Shown here one piece after another: positions 47,800 to 60,468 of a DNA stretch of 64,000 nt; position 1 is the first letter of the stretch, and every line of letters starts with the position of its first letter. The notes under the pieces were generated by a model. That model made no database searches and was not told the origin of the DNA. It saw only the letters and a program-made list of their open reading frames with translations. Made by a program: the position numbers and the translations under genes. This stretch comes from Epinephelus fuscoguttatus. Taxonomy: Eukaryota; Chordata; Actinopteri; Perciformes; Serranidae. The stretch lies in contig NC_064752.1 in NCBI RefSeq assembly GCF_011397635.1, forward strand, positions 1,133,501-1,197,500, given 5' to 3'.

Positions 47800-49643
47800 A
47801 GATAAAGAGGATGATTATGTTTATGATGTTTATTTCTTTCAGAGAAAAGTCACTGAATTTAACCTGTTATGCTGCACCTGTCCTCCTGATGACTGATTAT
47901 TCCAAAGATATACTTTTTTTTTTGTTTCAGTTACTGTTTTTATTTGATTTTTTTTTTGTTTTGCTTGTTTCTATTATCGAATTTTTTATGTGTGAAATTA
48001 TTTTAATTTTTGATGTTTATGTTTTGTTTTTTTTTCAGCTTTTCTTTTCTCATCAATATTGTTTCATTTTAAATTGTTCATTTTTTTATAATTATGTTTT
48101 GTGTGTGTGGAGCAATGAAGACCAGAAACCACTGTTTGGAAGCTGATGGGATTCAAATTCAAATGTATCAATCACTACATGTTTCTGCACGAATCTGAAC
48201 AATCATTGTTTAGATCCAACAAACTTTATTTTAAATTCTACTTTAGAAACTTTCCAAACATTAAAATTTGTGTTTGATTACATGTATCAAAGGTTAAAAT
48301 CATCTGACATATGTTTAAACATCTGAAATGTTTGTACAGTTATCTGTTTGATGTAATGAAGATGATGAGTTTTCATTTAGATTCCATTAACTGTATTCTG
48401 CTGTTTGTCATTTAGTCAGAGGAGGAGCCGATTTATTTAAAGTGGATGTTTTAGTTTTAAGGTGGATGTCTCAGTTTGGGTTCAGACCTTATGTAATGTG
48501 AGTGTTGGTGATTCGCTTTGATGTATTTTAGGAATGCCACTGAAAACGCAGCAGTGGGTGGTGAAAAGATGAAATGTTTTGTGGCACAAAAGTTCAAAAA
48601 CGTACCCCAATACCGATGGGTAGTTTATTGTCCCCCTCATTCTGTACTTTGTTTATGGCATTGTTTGAAGAGAAGTTAATTTACTCTAATCATGGCTTGA
48701 GGGAGAATACAGTATATTCTAATGGAAGAGGTATTTGGAGGATGTGTTTTGCTTGTTTATAGCCTTTCCTCTGGGTCTTACCATCTGAAATGGTGGCCGA
48801 GGCTGCATGTTCTTTGTACATCAAACAAAGGACAGCCATTTGTGATCACCTCTGCAGGATGCCTCACTGTCACACCTAATTGAGAGACCAGTCTTCAAAC
48901 TTGATTGGGCACTACTGTCACAGTGACATGTGACTTTGTGATGTCACCAAGCTAACTTAAGAAGAAGTTTCCACTCTCCATCGCTCTTTTCTCCCCAACC
49001 TCTGAAGCGCACTTCTGCTCCTAAACCTTTGAAGAGGTAGGACATCACACAGGATGGCCTGCTCCGCCCTTCCCCCTTCTCTCAGCTTTACATGCCCACA
49101 GCAGGAGCTGCAGTTTTGCTCTCAATGTGGCCCGCTCCCAGCAGACACACAACCTGATGACCAGATAAGTTAGTGTGCCAGACACAAGGTTTGCAACTAA
49201 CTTTCCAACAAGGAGAACTAAGCTGAGTTAGCAGCAGATTTCTAACTCTGCAAGGATCCTGAGCAACCTGCCTCCTTGGATCTGCGCCTTTGAAACAAGG
49301 ACACAGCATAGACTGCTTCTAGAATCAAAGCTCTTTCCAGCCTTCAACTGCCAGCTAACAAAAGCAGCACACCATAAAGCAGCTCCTCCATCCGTTCAAG
49401 GATTGGTAACGTAACAACTGGGCATAGCATTATTAAGTTGTAAAGGTAAAGCAAGACTTTGTCAGTGGTGGTTTAATGCTGTTCACTGAGTTATTGTTGT
49501 GATTGTTTGCAGTAAGTTTATTGGTTAGTTGGCTTCACCAAAGCTAAGTGATGTTAGTTTGCTGATGCGTTACACAGATAGACTCTTGCATGAAACTAAA
49601 CATCCTCTGTTTTTTAACCCAGACCCTTTTGCAGCACATATCA

Positions 49644-49780
49644 CATCATCATCTGCGGTCACTCATAGTTGAGTATGACTGTCCTCCTTCTTGGTCCCTG
49701 TGGGTCCTCAGGTGGGCATGGAGGCCAATTCTGGACTCAATTATTCTTCTGCAGTGTGGACATGGGAATGCAGTGGTGGT
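49644..49780 (-). mobile_element. degenerate LINE, minus strand (unit C), part 1
   Basis: C-terminal zinc-finger end of the minus-strand LINE; the element continues at 53260 after the L2 insertion. Confidence 0.7.
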
Positions 49781-52700
49781 CGTTAGAAGAAAAAGATGGG
49801 GCAAGATGGCGTCAGTGTGTGAGGCGTTCCGTCAGCCGCTCCGAATGCTGTGTGTGTTTATACTATTTGTAACAGTTGTTGCACATAATGTCAACTGTCT
49901 GCTGGTGTATGATCGCCAAACGTTGCTAGATCTGAGAATCTCTGCTAAAGATCTGGTCAGCTTAGATCATTATGGTCAGGAAACGCTGCCTCCTTTTTTG
50001 TCGGACATCCCGGCATACCACTGCTGCACGCCAGCGCCACTCCCTCAGCGAAAACGTCACCGCCACCATGGTAAGCGTGGCGGCTGTCTGGTGAGGCTGA
50101 GGGCCGGGTTTGTGCGTCCTGACCGTGGCGGACATGGAGCGGTGCCTCGCCTTTGTGTCTCTCGACATTGGCTGGACCCTGTCGCTGTCTGCTTGGTACC
50201 GGTGGCCGGCTCGGATGATCTGTTCCTGCCCCGCGGTCCCTGCCCTCCTTGTCCCCGCTGGCGTGGAGTGGATCCGGGGAACCTGTGGCCTCTTCGCCGG
50301 GACCCACTGTCAGCTCCTCGCCTAGACCCGCCAGCTCCTGCCAGGTTTGGCCTGGTTAACGCAAGATTGCTTGCGAATAAAACATTCATCCTGAAGGATT
50401 TCTTCACATCTCGTGAACTGGATTTCCTCTTTGTCACTGAGACTTGGCTGAGTGTTGGTGAGTCCAGTGCCCTCACAGAAATTTTACCTGCCCAGTGTTG
50501 CTATTTTAATTCTCCATGGACATCTGGTCGAGGAGGAGGAATTGCGACTATTTTTAAAAGTGATTTTAAATGTAAACAGATATCTCTGTCATCGGCTCTT
50601 GCCAGCTTTGAATTAAGTTTGTTTGAGCTGGGAAGTTCTGACACAGTGCTGTGTGCTGTGGTTTATCGGCCTCCCAAATACAACAGAGACTTTTTAACTG
50701 ACTTTTCTGTGTTTTTGGCTGATATCATACCGAAATATGACCGGGTCCTGATTGTCGGTGATTGTAATATTCATGTGTGTTGTCCAGAAAACCCCCTGGC
50801 GAGGGATTTTTCAAATATAATTGACTCTTTTAATCTTGTACAGTCTGTACTGGACCCGACACATGTACAGGGACACACACTTGATCTTGTTTTATCGTAT
50901 GGTTTGCCTGTTTTTAACTTGGAGGTCTGTGAAGCGTTTTTCTCTGATCATATCCCTGTACTTTTTGAAGCTGCGGTGTGCTGTAACTCAGTTAAACCTC
51001 GCGCTGCTGCTCGCAGATGCCGTGTCGTTAACCCTTTCACTGCTGCTCGCTTCTCAGCCGCCTTCAGTCAGAACTGCGTCACTCCCGTTCCTGTGTGCGA
51101 TGATACAGAGGCTCTTAGCGCTCAGTTTCTTGACACTTGTCAAACTGCCATTGACTCTGCTGCCCCATTAAAGAGCAGGCAGCATAAAGTTAAATCAGAG
51201 CCTTGGTTGAATGAAACAACCCGCACTGCCAGACAGGAGTGTCGAAGAGCTGAGCGCAAATGGAAAAAGGATAAACTGGAAGTGTCTTTTCAAATGTTGA
51301 GGGATTGTTGGCGTCGTTACCAGTCCTCTGTCAAAGAGGCTAAAAGGAAATATTTCTCTGATATTATTGTCTTAAACTGCCACAAACCTCGTGTGTTGTT
51401 TAAAGTGATCAACTCTGCTCTGAATGCACCACAGACTGTGGGAATTGAGCCCTCCCCTTCTGTGTGTGAAAACTTTCTGCAATTCTTTACTGCTAAAGTC
51501 ATTTCTACCACAGCACTTATTTCACTTCCTGCTTATGACCCCTCAGTGTTTGTCCCCTGTTCTGCTGTTTTTGACTCATTTGAGCCTGTGATCCTGCCTT
51601 TTGTGCAGGAGACTGTGGGGCATTTAAAGCCATCAGGCTCGCCCAATAACCCTGTTCCTCCTCAACTTTTTAAGGAGGTTTTCCCCACTGTTGGGCCATA
51701 TTTACACAGCAACATTAACAGCAGTCTGTCTTCAGGAGTGGTTCCTGTACATTTTAAACATGCAGTTGTGCAGCCAATGATTAAAAAACCTGGACTGGAT
51801 CCTACTGTTATGGCTAATTTTAGGCCCATTTCTAAATTGTCCTTCCTTTCTAAAATCTTAGAGAAGATTGTTTATTCTCAGCTCATGGACTTTTTAAATG
51901 AACAAAATGTTCTTGAAATTTTTCAATCTGGTTTTAAAACACTGCACAGCACAGAATCAGCGCTTTTAAGAGTTTTTAACGACATCTTTTTAGCTACTGA
52001 CTCTGGTCACTGTGTAATCCTTGTGCTCTAAGACTTAACTGCTGCATTTGACACAGTGGACCATGACATCCTGATTGCTCGTTTGGAGCAGTAGGTGGGC
52101 ATCAGGGGCTCGGCGCCGGAATGGTTCAGGTCCTACCTGTCTCATCGGACATTCTGTGTCAGCCTTGGTGACTCTGTGTCCTCCACTGCTCCTCTGTCAT
52201 GTGGGGTCCCACAGGGCTCAGTGCTGGGCCCTCTTTTATTTTCTTTGTATCTTGTCCCACTCGGTTCTATTCTCAGGAAGCACGGCATTCTATTCCACTG
52301 TTATGCTGATGACAGCCAGATCTATGTCCCCCTTAAAAAGGCTGATTCATTCTCCCTTAAGTCACTGTTAAATTGTTTAGATGAGGTCAAGGCCTGGATG
52401 GCTCTAAACTTTTTAAATTTTAATGAAAAGAAGACTGAAGTGATTGTCTTTGGTGGCACCTCTGTGACCACCCCAGTCGATCTGGGTTCCTTGGCGCAGT
52501 ACGCCAAACCAATTGTTAATGATCTGGGGGTAAAAGTGGACGCAGACCTCAAGTTTGACAGCCAAATTAAAGCTGTGGTGAAAACAAGCTTCTTCCAGTT
52601 AAGGCAGCTGGCTAAAGTAAAACCTTTTCTCCAGAGACAGCATTTTGAAACAGTAATTCATGCCTTTGTGAACACTCGGCTAGATTACTGCAATGCACTT

Positions 52701-53259
52701 TATATGGGGGTCAGTGGGTCCTCCATCGCATGTCTTCAACTGGTACAGAATGCAGCTGCACGTCTTTTAACTGGCACAAGAAAGTTTGAGCATATTTCAC
52801 CGATTTCAGCTTCACTCCACTGGCTACCCGTCCATTTTAGAATTTATTTTAAAATTCTTTTATTTGCTTTTAAATCTCTAAATGGTCTTGCCCCAGCGTA
52901 CCTCTCTGAGCCTCTGCACCCCTACACACCCAGCTGATCTCTCAGGTCAGCTGACCAGCTGCTCCTGAGGGTTCCCAAAACTAGGCTGAAGCTCAGAGGG
53001 GACTGAGCGTTTTCGGTTGCAGCTCCAAAATTGTGGAACGAACTGCCGCTGCACATTAGACAGGCCTCCTCACTGTCTAATTTTAAAACTCTTCTTAAAA
53101 CGCACCTCTTTTCTTTGTCTTTTAACACCACGTAGGTTGTTGATTTTATGTAGTATTTTGTCTTTTTATGATGTTTTATTGTGTTTATTTTACTTTGGAA
53201 ACCTTTCTGTTTATTTAAATTGTGCTTTATAAATAAAATGGATTGGATTGGATTGGATT
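49781..53259 (+). mobile_element. L2-clade LINE, nearly full length
   Basis: One frame from ATG 49806 to TAG 53133 (1,109 codons) carries an apurinic-type endonuclease (VTETWL, GGGIATIFKS, VYRPPK, GDCNIH, SDHIPV) and reverse transcriptase (NFRPISKLSFLSKILEK, GVPQGSVLGPLLFS, YADD at 52302-52313). Four in-frame stops break it: TAA 52029, TAG 52092, TGA 52935 and TGA 53004. The 3' end is a short (GATTG)n-type tail, 'atggattggattggattgg', typical of fish L2 tails. It sits in the minus-strand LINE of unit C and in no other unit. Confidence 0.88.
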
Positions 53260-54380
53260 GGATTTGGGTTGGGCCTGTTTGATGGTTGCTCTCTCCTTTC
53301 TGAGTCCGTGCTTCTCTTGTGCAGCATAGTGGAGGTCATCATTATACTGTGCAGCGCCCTCACGGACAAGGTTTCTCCTGGTCGCCCTGTCTTTTGCCAT
53401 GTCTTCCCAGGCTTTAAGGACTATGTGGCACTTCTTTATGTTGGTTTCAATGTTATCCTTGTACCTCTTCTTTTGGCCTCCTTGGGCACGTTTCCCTTCA
53501 ACCAGCTGGGAGTACAGGACTTGTTTTGGGAGGCGAGAGTCAGGCATGCAGATAATGTGACCAGTCCATCTGAGCTGGTTTTGGGCAATGATGGCAGTCT
53601 TGGTGGGAATGTCAACCTCCTCCAGGACGCTGGTGTTGGTGCGTTGGTCCTCCCAGCTGATCCCAAGGATTTTTCATAGGCATCTCTCATGATATGCCTC
53701 AAGTGCTTTGAAGTGCCTGCTGTTTGTGGTCCAGGCTTCTGATCCGTACAAAAGGGTGGGGAGCACCACTGCTTTATCGACCAGGATTTTGGTCTTTGCT
53801 TGGAGGTCGCGGTTCTCAAAGGCTCTTTTTCTTAGCCTTCAGAAAGCCCCACTGGTACAGCTGAGGCGGTGGTGTATTTCATCGTCAATGACAGTTGTTG
53901 AAGATAGGAGGCTGCCAAGATATGGGAAGTGGTCCACATTTTCCAGTCTGGTGTTGTCAGTGCAGATGTTTGTGGGCAGGACAGGCGTACTGCTGTTTGG
54001 TGGTGGTTGATGGAGGATTTGGGTCTTTTTTATGTTAATGGCTAGACCAAACTGTTTGTTAGCTTTTGCAAAGGCAGCCAGAGTACACTGTAGGTCCTCT
54101 TCTGAGAGGGCTACGAGGGCGTTGTTGTCCGCATACTGCAGTTCCATGATGGAATTGGTGGTGGTTTTACCTTTAGCCCTGAATCGGTTGATGTTGAGGA
54201 GTTGGCCATCGGTTCTGTACATATTTTTGGCTCCCTGGATCAGATGTTTGCCTGTGAGGTGGAGGATAGCGGCAACAAAGATGGAGAACAGTGTTGGAGC
54301 AATGACACATCCCTGTTTGACTCCTGTGTCAACCCTGAAGGGTTCGGTTTCGTCTCCACTGCCACTGAGTACCATAGCTG
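53260..54380 (-). mobile_element. degenerate LINE, minus strand (unit C), part 2
   Basis: Continuation of the LINE split by the L2 element. It contains the KKRYKDNI and reverse transcriptase segments; the 178-codon frame 54375-53839 has GVKQGCVIAPTLFSIFVAA and the same YADN-type catalytic box as in unit A, so that change was present before duplication. Confidence 0.75.
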
Positions 54381-54588
54381 ACAGGTCACATACACATATG
54401 CTCTCTCACAATTTGGCTTTCAACATAGCTACACCCAAAGAGGCAACCCAGAGTTCCTGCTTCTTTTCCTTTGTCTTTGTCCTGGCCACAAGGTCAGGTA
54501 AAACCTCCCCCTGTCTGAAGCCATCTTTGATTTGGCCATCTCATAGTTTTTTGTTGTCAGCCATTTTTTGCGTAGGCCACAGGCCTTT

Positions 54589-54591
<3 letters not shown>

Positions 54592-54648
<57 letters not shown>
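54592..54648. repeat. (CA)n microsatellite (unit C)
   Basis: About 28 CA units, the longest of the four homologous tracts. Confidence 0.9.
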
Positions 54649-54657
<9 letters not shown>

Positions 54658-55559
54658 CCATGCTTGTATATAGTAACTAGTTAGACTTTGTGTGATTTGT
54701 TTGCTTTGCTTTCATTATGAATCAATACATTTGGAATTGTACCTGCTGTCTGTTTAATATTGAACAAGAGTGAATGAGGAGTCAACCTCTGCCATGTCAA
54801 GAACTCCGCAATCCTTTAACTTGCTGTTAATATGGTAACTTTGGTTATAGTTATTCATTTAACTGTTACTAAGAGTTCCAAATTGATAGTTAAGTGCTTC
54901 ATGAGACTGATATTATTAACTGGTGATCATTTTTCCCTTTTCAGGAACAGTGCCCCACAAAGTGATTTAATGTAAATTAAGTAACATTGTAATACATAAT
55001 TAATAATTATTGATAATAACTATTATTTATTTCCCATAGCCATTTTGATACTTTAATTGGAGGCCTGTTATTAGGTCAGGTCACAACACTGGGAAGTGGC
55101 ATACACCTCTTTCAGGCCTTGTTTCCTGCGTACACAATTGTTTATAAATGAGACCACTGGACATCAACAAAAGCACATGGTTAGGTTGAGAAAAAACATC
55201 ATGATTTAACTCTACACTGGAAGCAAACACTGGGCACCTGCATGAAAGTCCAGGGTTTGTTGGACCCATCCACCACCATTCCTGCCCATCCTGTTGGGAC
55301 TTTCCAGCTCCTTCTATTAGGTTGTTTACGGCAGCATTTCAAAATGATGCCATTCAGCAGAGTATCATGCAACCATCCAGCCTCATTATAAACTGTTCGT
55401 TTTGTAGTTCATGGTTTTTAAAAAACTGAATGGGAATATTCCTGCCTTGTTTTGTTACATTTGTCATTGGTGCTGTCGGCCTGCAGTGTAGCTACAAGTG
55501 CACCCCAGTTAATATCACATGCTTCCTAAATCCCTTCGTTCCAGACCTGCCCAGAATAT

Positions 55560-55897
55560 TGTAGTATCTGAAGTTCTACTTGGTATTTGATGTCCTTGGT
55601 CTGATATGATCATTTCAGGGTCCAGGTCAAGGATTGATAAACTAGGTTGAAAGGTTGGATTCCATCTAGATTGTCTCTCTGTCATCTGGCTCATTTTGTC
55701 TCAAACCTCAACCTATATAGGCAGAGTACTTGGAGCTGTTATTCAGAGCAGTTCATATTGGCTTCCAACCCTCTCTCAGGCGATCCTAGGTGCTTGATAG
55801 ATGCTGTACTTCTTGTAATAAACCTTTCTATATACAAGAAAGACGGTGTCAGTGGAGTCTCCTTCATCACCTTCACATCATCACTATTTAATAAACA
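55560..55897. mobile_element. solo-LTR-like insertion
   Basis: Units A-C read 'gcccagaatatcacac' here. In this copy 338 bp are inserted, beginning TGTAGTATCTG and ending AAACA, flanked by the 4-bp ATAT (55556-55559 and 55898-55901). Inside are CTATATAGG at about 55713 (TATA-like) and an AATAAA at about 55818. TG...CA ends, short target duplication and these promoter and poly(A)-like signals fit a solo LTR. No primer binding site or polyprotein is present, so the class is not determined. Confidence 0.55.
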
Positions 55898-56299
55898 ATA
55901 TCACGCAATACTCAGGATTTTATTTAATTGTATTTAATTCCTCCACTTCCTTCAAACTACACTTAAACTACTTTTGAACACAAAGTAGGTTGCATCCGCC
56001 TGCTGAACACCATCAGTCTGCATATCAGCAATGATTCAATACAGTGGAATAAGACACACCTGTTTTACATGTTGTGCTGCATTTAGCAGAGGAGGTGTGA
56101 CAAAGCTCCACCCGTCACCTGACTCACCTGACACAAACCAGGAATCCGAAAGTTATTCTCCCTCACTGCAGAGAGACACACAGACTGAAGAACAGACGAT
56201 CAGATTCACCTTCAGACCAAACTAATAACTTCCTCTGAGTGAGTTCAGCTAAAACTCCAACACTGCTGCTTCAACCTGCTGACACTCCACACACTGAAG

Positions 56300-56408
56300 G
56301 TGAGTTTGACTAAAAACACCACTCAAAGTCAAAGTACATTTCAGTGAAGTTAGTAGAGGAGGGAGGGGAGCCATGACTGACTGTACTTTCTGTCTGCTGT
56401 GTTTTCAG
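56300..56408 (+). other. leader intron of TRIM copy D
   Basis: 109 bp with the same splice sites. After the acceptor, 13 bases of the leader found in the other copies are missing, leaving only CTAA before the ATG. Confidence 0.75.
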
Positions 56409-56412
56409 CTAA

Positions 56413-57789
56413 ATGGCTTCCAGATCAGAGGAGGATCTCTGCTGTCCGGTCTGTCATGAAGTCTTTAGAGATCCTGTTGTTCTGTCATGTAGCCACAGCT
56501 TCTGTAAAGACTGTCTGCAGAACTGGTGGAGACAGAAACAAGCACGTGAGTGTCCAGTTTGTAAGACAGTCTCTTCAACTGCAAAACCACCATGTAACCT
56601 GGTGTTAAAGAACCTGTGTGAGGCCTTCTTATTGGAGAGAGATCAGAGAGCTTCAGAGGCTCTCTGCAGTCTGCACTCTGAGAAACTCAAACTCTTCTGT
56701 CTGGACCATCAGCAGCCAGTGTGTGTCGTTTGCAGAGATTCAGAAAAACACACCAAGCACAGATTCAGACCCGTCGATGAAGCTGCACGACAACACAAGA
56801 AGGAACTTGAGGAAACTCTGGAGCCCTTAAAGGAGAAGTTAAAGGTTTGTGAACAAGTTAAAGTGAAGTGTGAACAAACAGCACAACACACACACAGAGA
56901 GGCAGATTAAGGAGCAGTTTAAGAAGCTTCACCAGTTTCTAGAAGAGGAAGAGGAGGCCAGGATGGCTGCACTGAGGAGGAAGAGGAGCAGAAGAGTCAG
57001 ATGATGAAGGAGAAGATGGAGGCTCTGAGCAGAGAGATAGCAGCTCTTTCAGACACAGTCAGAGCCACAGAGGACGAGCTGAGAGCTGAAGACGTCTCAT
57101 TCCTGCTCAACTACAAGGCTGCAGTGGACAGAGTCCAGCAGCGCCCCCTGCTGGATGATCCACAGCTGCTCTCAGGAGCTCTGATAGACGAGGCCAAACA
57201 CCTGGGCAACCTGACCTTCAACATCTGGAACAAGATGAAGGACATGGTCTCCTACACTCCTCTGATTCTGGACCCAAACACTGCTCGTCCAGACCTCATC
57301 CTGTCTGAAGATCTGACCAGTGTGAGACGAGGACAGAGACAGCAGCTTCCTGATAATCCAGAGAGGTTTGATAATTACTGCTGTGTCCTGGGCTCTGAGT
57401 GCTTTAACTCAGGGACTCACAGCTGGGATGTCGAGGTTGGAGACAGTACAGGCTGGTTTCTCGGTGTGTTAACAGAGTCTGTCCAGAGGAAGGGAGACAT
57501 TAAGTCTGGATTATGGGTAATAGGGTTCCATGAAGGTAAATACCTCGCACAGTCAATTCCACGTCCACTCACTGATCTCGTAGTGCAGAAGAAGCTCCAG
57601 AGGATCAGAGTGAATCTGGACTGGAACAGAGGAAAGCTGTCGTTCTCTGATCCTGATACTAACACACACATACACACCTTCACACACAATTTCACTCAGA
57701 GGGTGTTTCCATACTTTAGGACTGTGGATAAACTGAAGATATTACCACTGAAGGTCTGTGTGACAGTGAAACAGAGCAGTCAGAGATAA
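56413..57789 (+). pseudogene. TRIM copy D, frameshifted in the coiled coil
   Basis: RING and B-box are intact to codon 158, then a 17-bp deletion (near 56890) shifts the frame to a TAA at 56908-56910. A 1-bp deletion near 56979 restores the frame, so from 57001 (Met203 of intact copies) the coiled coil end and PRY-SPRY are open to the TAA at 57789. Product options: a 165-residue RING/B-box protein, or a 262-residue coiled-coil/SPRY protein if translation starts at 57001. Like copy A it has SCSHSF in the RING and ends SSQR. Confidence 0.85.
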
Positions 57790-57958
57790 AGAGGATGATT
57801 ATATTTATGATGTTTATTTCTTAAAGAGAAAAGTCAGTGAATTTAACCTGTTAAGCTGCACCTGTCCTCCTGCTGACTGCTTATTCCAAAGATATACTTG
57901 TTTTTGTTTCAGTTGCTGTTTTTATTTGATGTTTGCTGTTTTGCTTGTTTCTATGGTC

Positions 57959-58742
57959 GACTTGGATGAGGTTCGCTTGGCGGCAGACAGGCCTTCAACA
58001 CTGAGTTGGAGTTTTCGGAGGGCAGGTCCCACCATTAGGTGCTCTCGAGGCTGTTTGTTGTTTTTTCTGCTTTCAGGTTGAGAGCTGTGACTAGGATTCT
58101 TTGAGTTTGATTCTTCTCTAGGGCGTCTTCTCTTGGAATTTAGTCTGCTAGTAGGATCATTTGCTTCCTCAGGCATGCCTGGGTACTGACGGAGGGCGCA
58201 ACGTGAACGCTGATCCATTGCCCCCCTGGCTCCCTGTCCTATCTAACATACTCCCCCCAACATCAGACGAACTGAACTCACCTATAGGATGCTACAAAAG
58301 GTCAAAGACTCCACCCATTTACCAATCCACGCCGACATCTTCAACCAACCACCTGCTCGTCTCCGATCTAGACGTCCAATTTGGACGGACCCCCCACCCA
58401 CTGACTTTGATGCTCTGTCTGCGTGGGTGACTGAATGGGAATCCAAAGACATCCCAAACAAACATCTAGTGTCAGACCCGACTCAACCAGTCTCTGGCAC
58501 CAACCTCCCAAGCAGACAGTGGTCCACCTTGAACAGATTTAGGACTGGTCAAGGTCCCTGCTTGGCCAGCCTTCACAGATGGGGGAGCAGCTTGAGCCCA
58601 ATGTGTGCTTGTGGAGAGGAGCAAACTGTGGAGTATATTATTGAAGCCTGCCCTCTCCAAAGACTAAAAGGAGGTCTAGTCTCCCCCCACAATATAGATC
58701 AAGAGGCTACTGCTTGGCTTGAGAAATTTGCATATAAATAAA
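57959..58742 (+). mobile_element. 5'-inverted, truncated LINE insertion (unit D)
   Basis: Same structure and junction as 27914-28692, with flanking TATGGTC and TATTGTC (58743-58749). Minus-strand LRKLQLSVEGLSAAKR-type frame on the left, plus-strand C-terminal frame 58289-58741 on the right. It descends from the same insertion as in unit A. Confidence 0.75.
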
Positions 58743-59214
58743 TATTGTCGTCTTTTTTATATGTGAAATTATTTTAATTTTTTATGTTTATGTTTGGTTT
58801 TTTTGCCATTTCTTTTTTATCAATATTGTTTCATTTTAAATTGTTCATTTTTTATCATTATGTTTTGTGTGTGTGGAGCAATGAAAACCAGAAACCACTG
58901 TTTGAAAGCTGATGGGATTCAAATTCAAATGTATCAATCATTGCATGTTTCTGCACGAATCTGAACAATCATTGTTTAGATCCAACAAACTTTATTTTAA
59001 ATTCTACTTTGGAAACTTTCCAAACATTAAAATCTGTGTTTAATTACACGTATAAAAGGTGAAATTATCTGACGTGTTTAAACATCTGAAATGTTTGTAC
59101 AGTTATCTGTTTGATGTAATGAAGATGATGTGTTTTCATTTAGTTTCCGTTAACTGTATTCTGCTGTTTGTCATTTAGTCAGAGGAGGAGCCATTTTATT
59201 TAAAGTGGACGTTT

Positions 59215-60468
59215 ACTAAGAATGGTATGCACAAGATTGTTTTGTATGCGGATGATGTATTGCTGTTTTTAACTAACCCAAGAACCTCTTTGCCAGAACT
59301 TATCAAAGTTATTAATATATTCAGTAGTTTTTCAGGTTATAGGATTAACTTTTGTCAGTCTGTATGGAAGATTGCAGAGGGTAAGCAAGACACTCCATTT
59401 CAGATTTGCAGAGATCAGAACAATTTTACTGAATGCAAAAAAAATAAGTTGCTCAAGTCTGTCTCATGAAACACAATTTAAGATCATACACAAACTTCAT
59501 GTTACGCAGTGTATTAGATCCAAATATGATCCTGATTGTACCACAGTCTGTCCAAAATGTAACACTGGCAAAGCTACATATTTCCATGTCTTCTGGGAAT
59601 GCCCAAATATAATTGAATTTTGGAACGGTGTTATAAAGAAAATTGATGGATTGCTAGGATGCAGGTCAACATTAAACCCAGATATTTGTATTCTAGGACA
59701 AGATAAGGGTGAAATATCTGCGGATAAATTTAAACTAATATTGAGAATTTGTTAGTTTGCAGCAAGGTTATGTATTCTTCAAAGATGGACTGATCATGAA
59801 TCTCCAGATGTTCCACTTTGATTTGAGAAGTTTTTGAATTTAATTCCACCGGAAAGGTTTTCATACATGATTAAAAACAGATTGGACCAGTTCCTGCATA
59901 TGTGGCAGCAAGTCTTAATCAGTATAGAAGCTGAAGTACAAATTGGGCTACAGAAGTACATGAACATATCAATACTGAACTCTAATTATGTATAATATAT
60001 GTATTCATGCATGTGATCTGTGTATGCATGTATGTATATCTATGATGATGTCTTCCAGTGGGAACCATGAACTCCCAAGATGCCATCTTTTCATTAGTTA
60101 TTCTGGTGACCTCTTTATTGTGGGGTTGAGTGGTTTCCAACCGGAAGATGATGATACAGAGGAATTACCTTACTCCTAGTACTGCTTCCCTTGTGTGAGA
60201 GTGTGAGTGTGTTTGTGTACTTGATTTTTCTTGTCATTTAGTGTAGGTTAAGTGTTTGTATTGTCCTGTGTTTGTGTATGTATCTGTTTCCCTCAGGGTA
60301 GGGGTTGGTGGGTAGAGGGTGGGTTATAGTGTGTGGTCATAAATTTCAAGAAGAATTGTGTACAGTTTTGTCCTTGTTTATAAGTGCTGTCCTTATTTTT
60401 GAACCTTTAAGATGTACACTTGTCATGAAATATTGATCGTGGGAATAACAATAAAAATATTGAACAAG
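59215..60468 (+). mobile_element. L1/Tx1-type LINE fragment (unit D)
   Basis: The best bounded copy: a 13-bp duplication AAAGTGGACGTTT at 59202-59214 and 60469-60481. It has YADD in LYADDVLLFLTN and, in a later frame, the CPKCN zinc knuckle. 1,254 bp, 5'-truncated and internally deleted. Confidence 0.87.

Larger units (their letters stand above)
45719..55397 (+). repeat. tandem segmental duplication, unit C
   Basis: Third unit, the most distinct. It has single, unoccupied target sites for the L1 fragment (AAAGTGGATGTTT, 48439-48451), the hAT element (CGATGGGT, 48614-48621), the deleted Tc1/mariner element (TA, 54828-54829) and the inverted-5' LINE (TATTATC, 47972-47978). It carries a private L2 element at 49781-53259. 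The shared non-coding block is 48622-49643. About 50 bp before the hAT site is missing. Confidence 0.85.
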
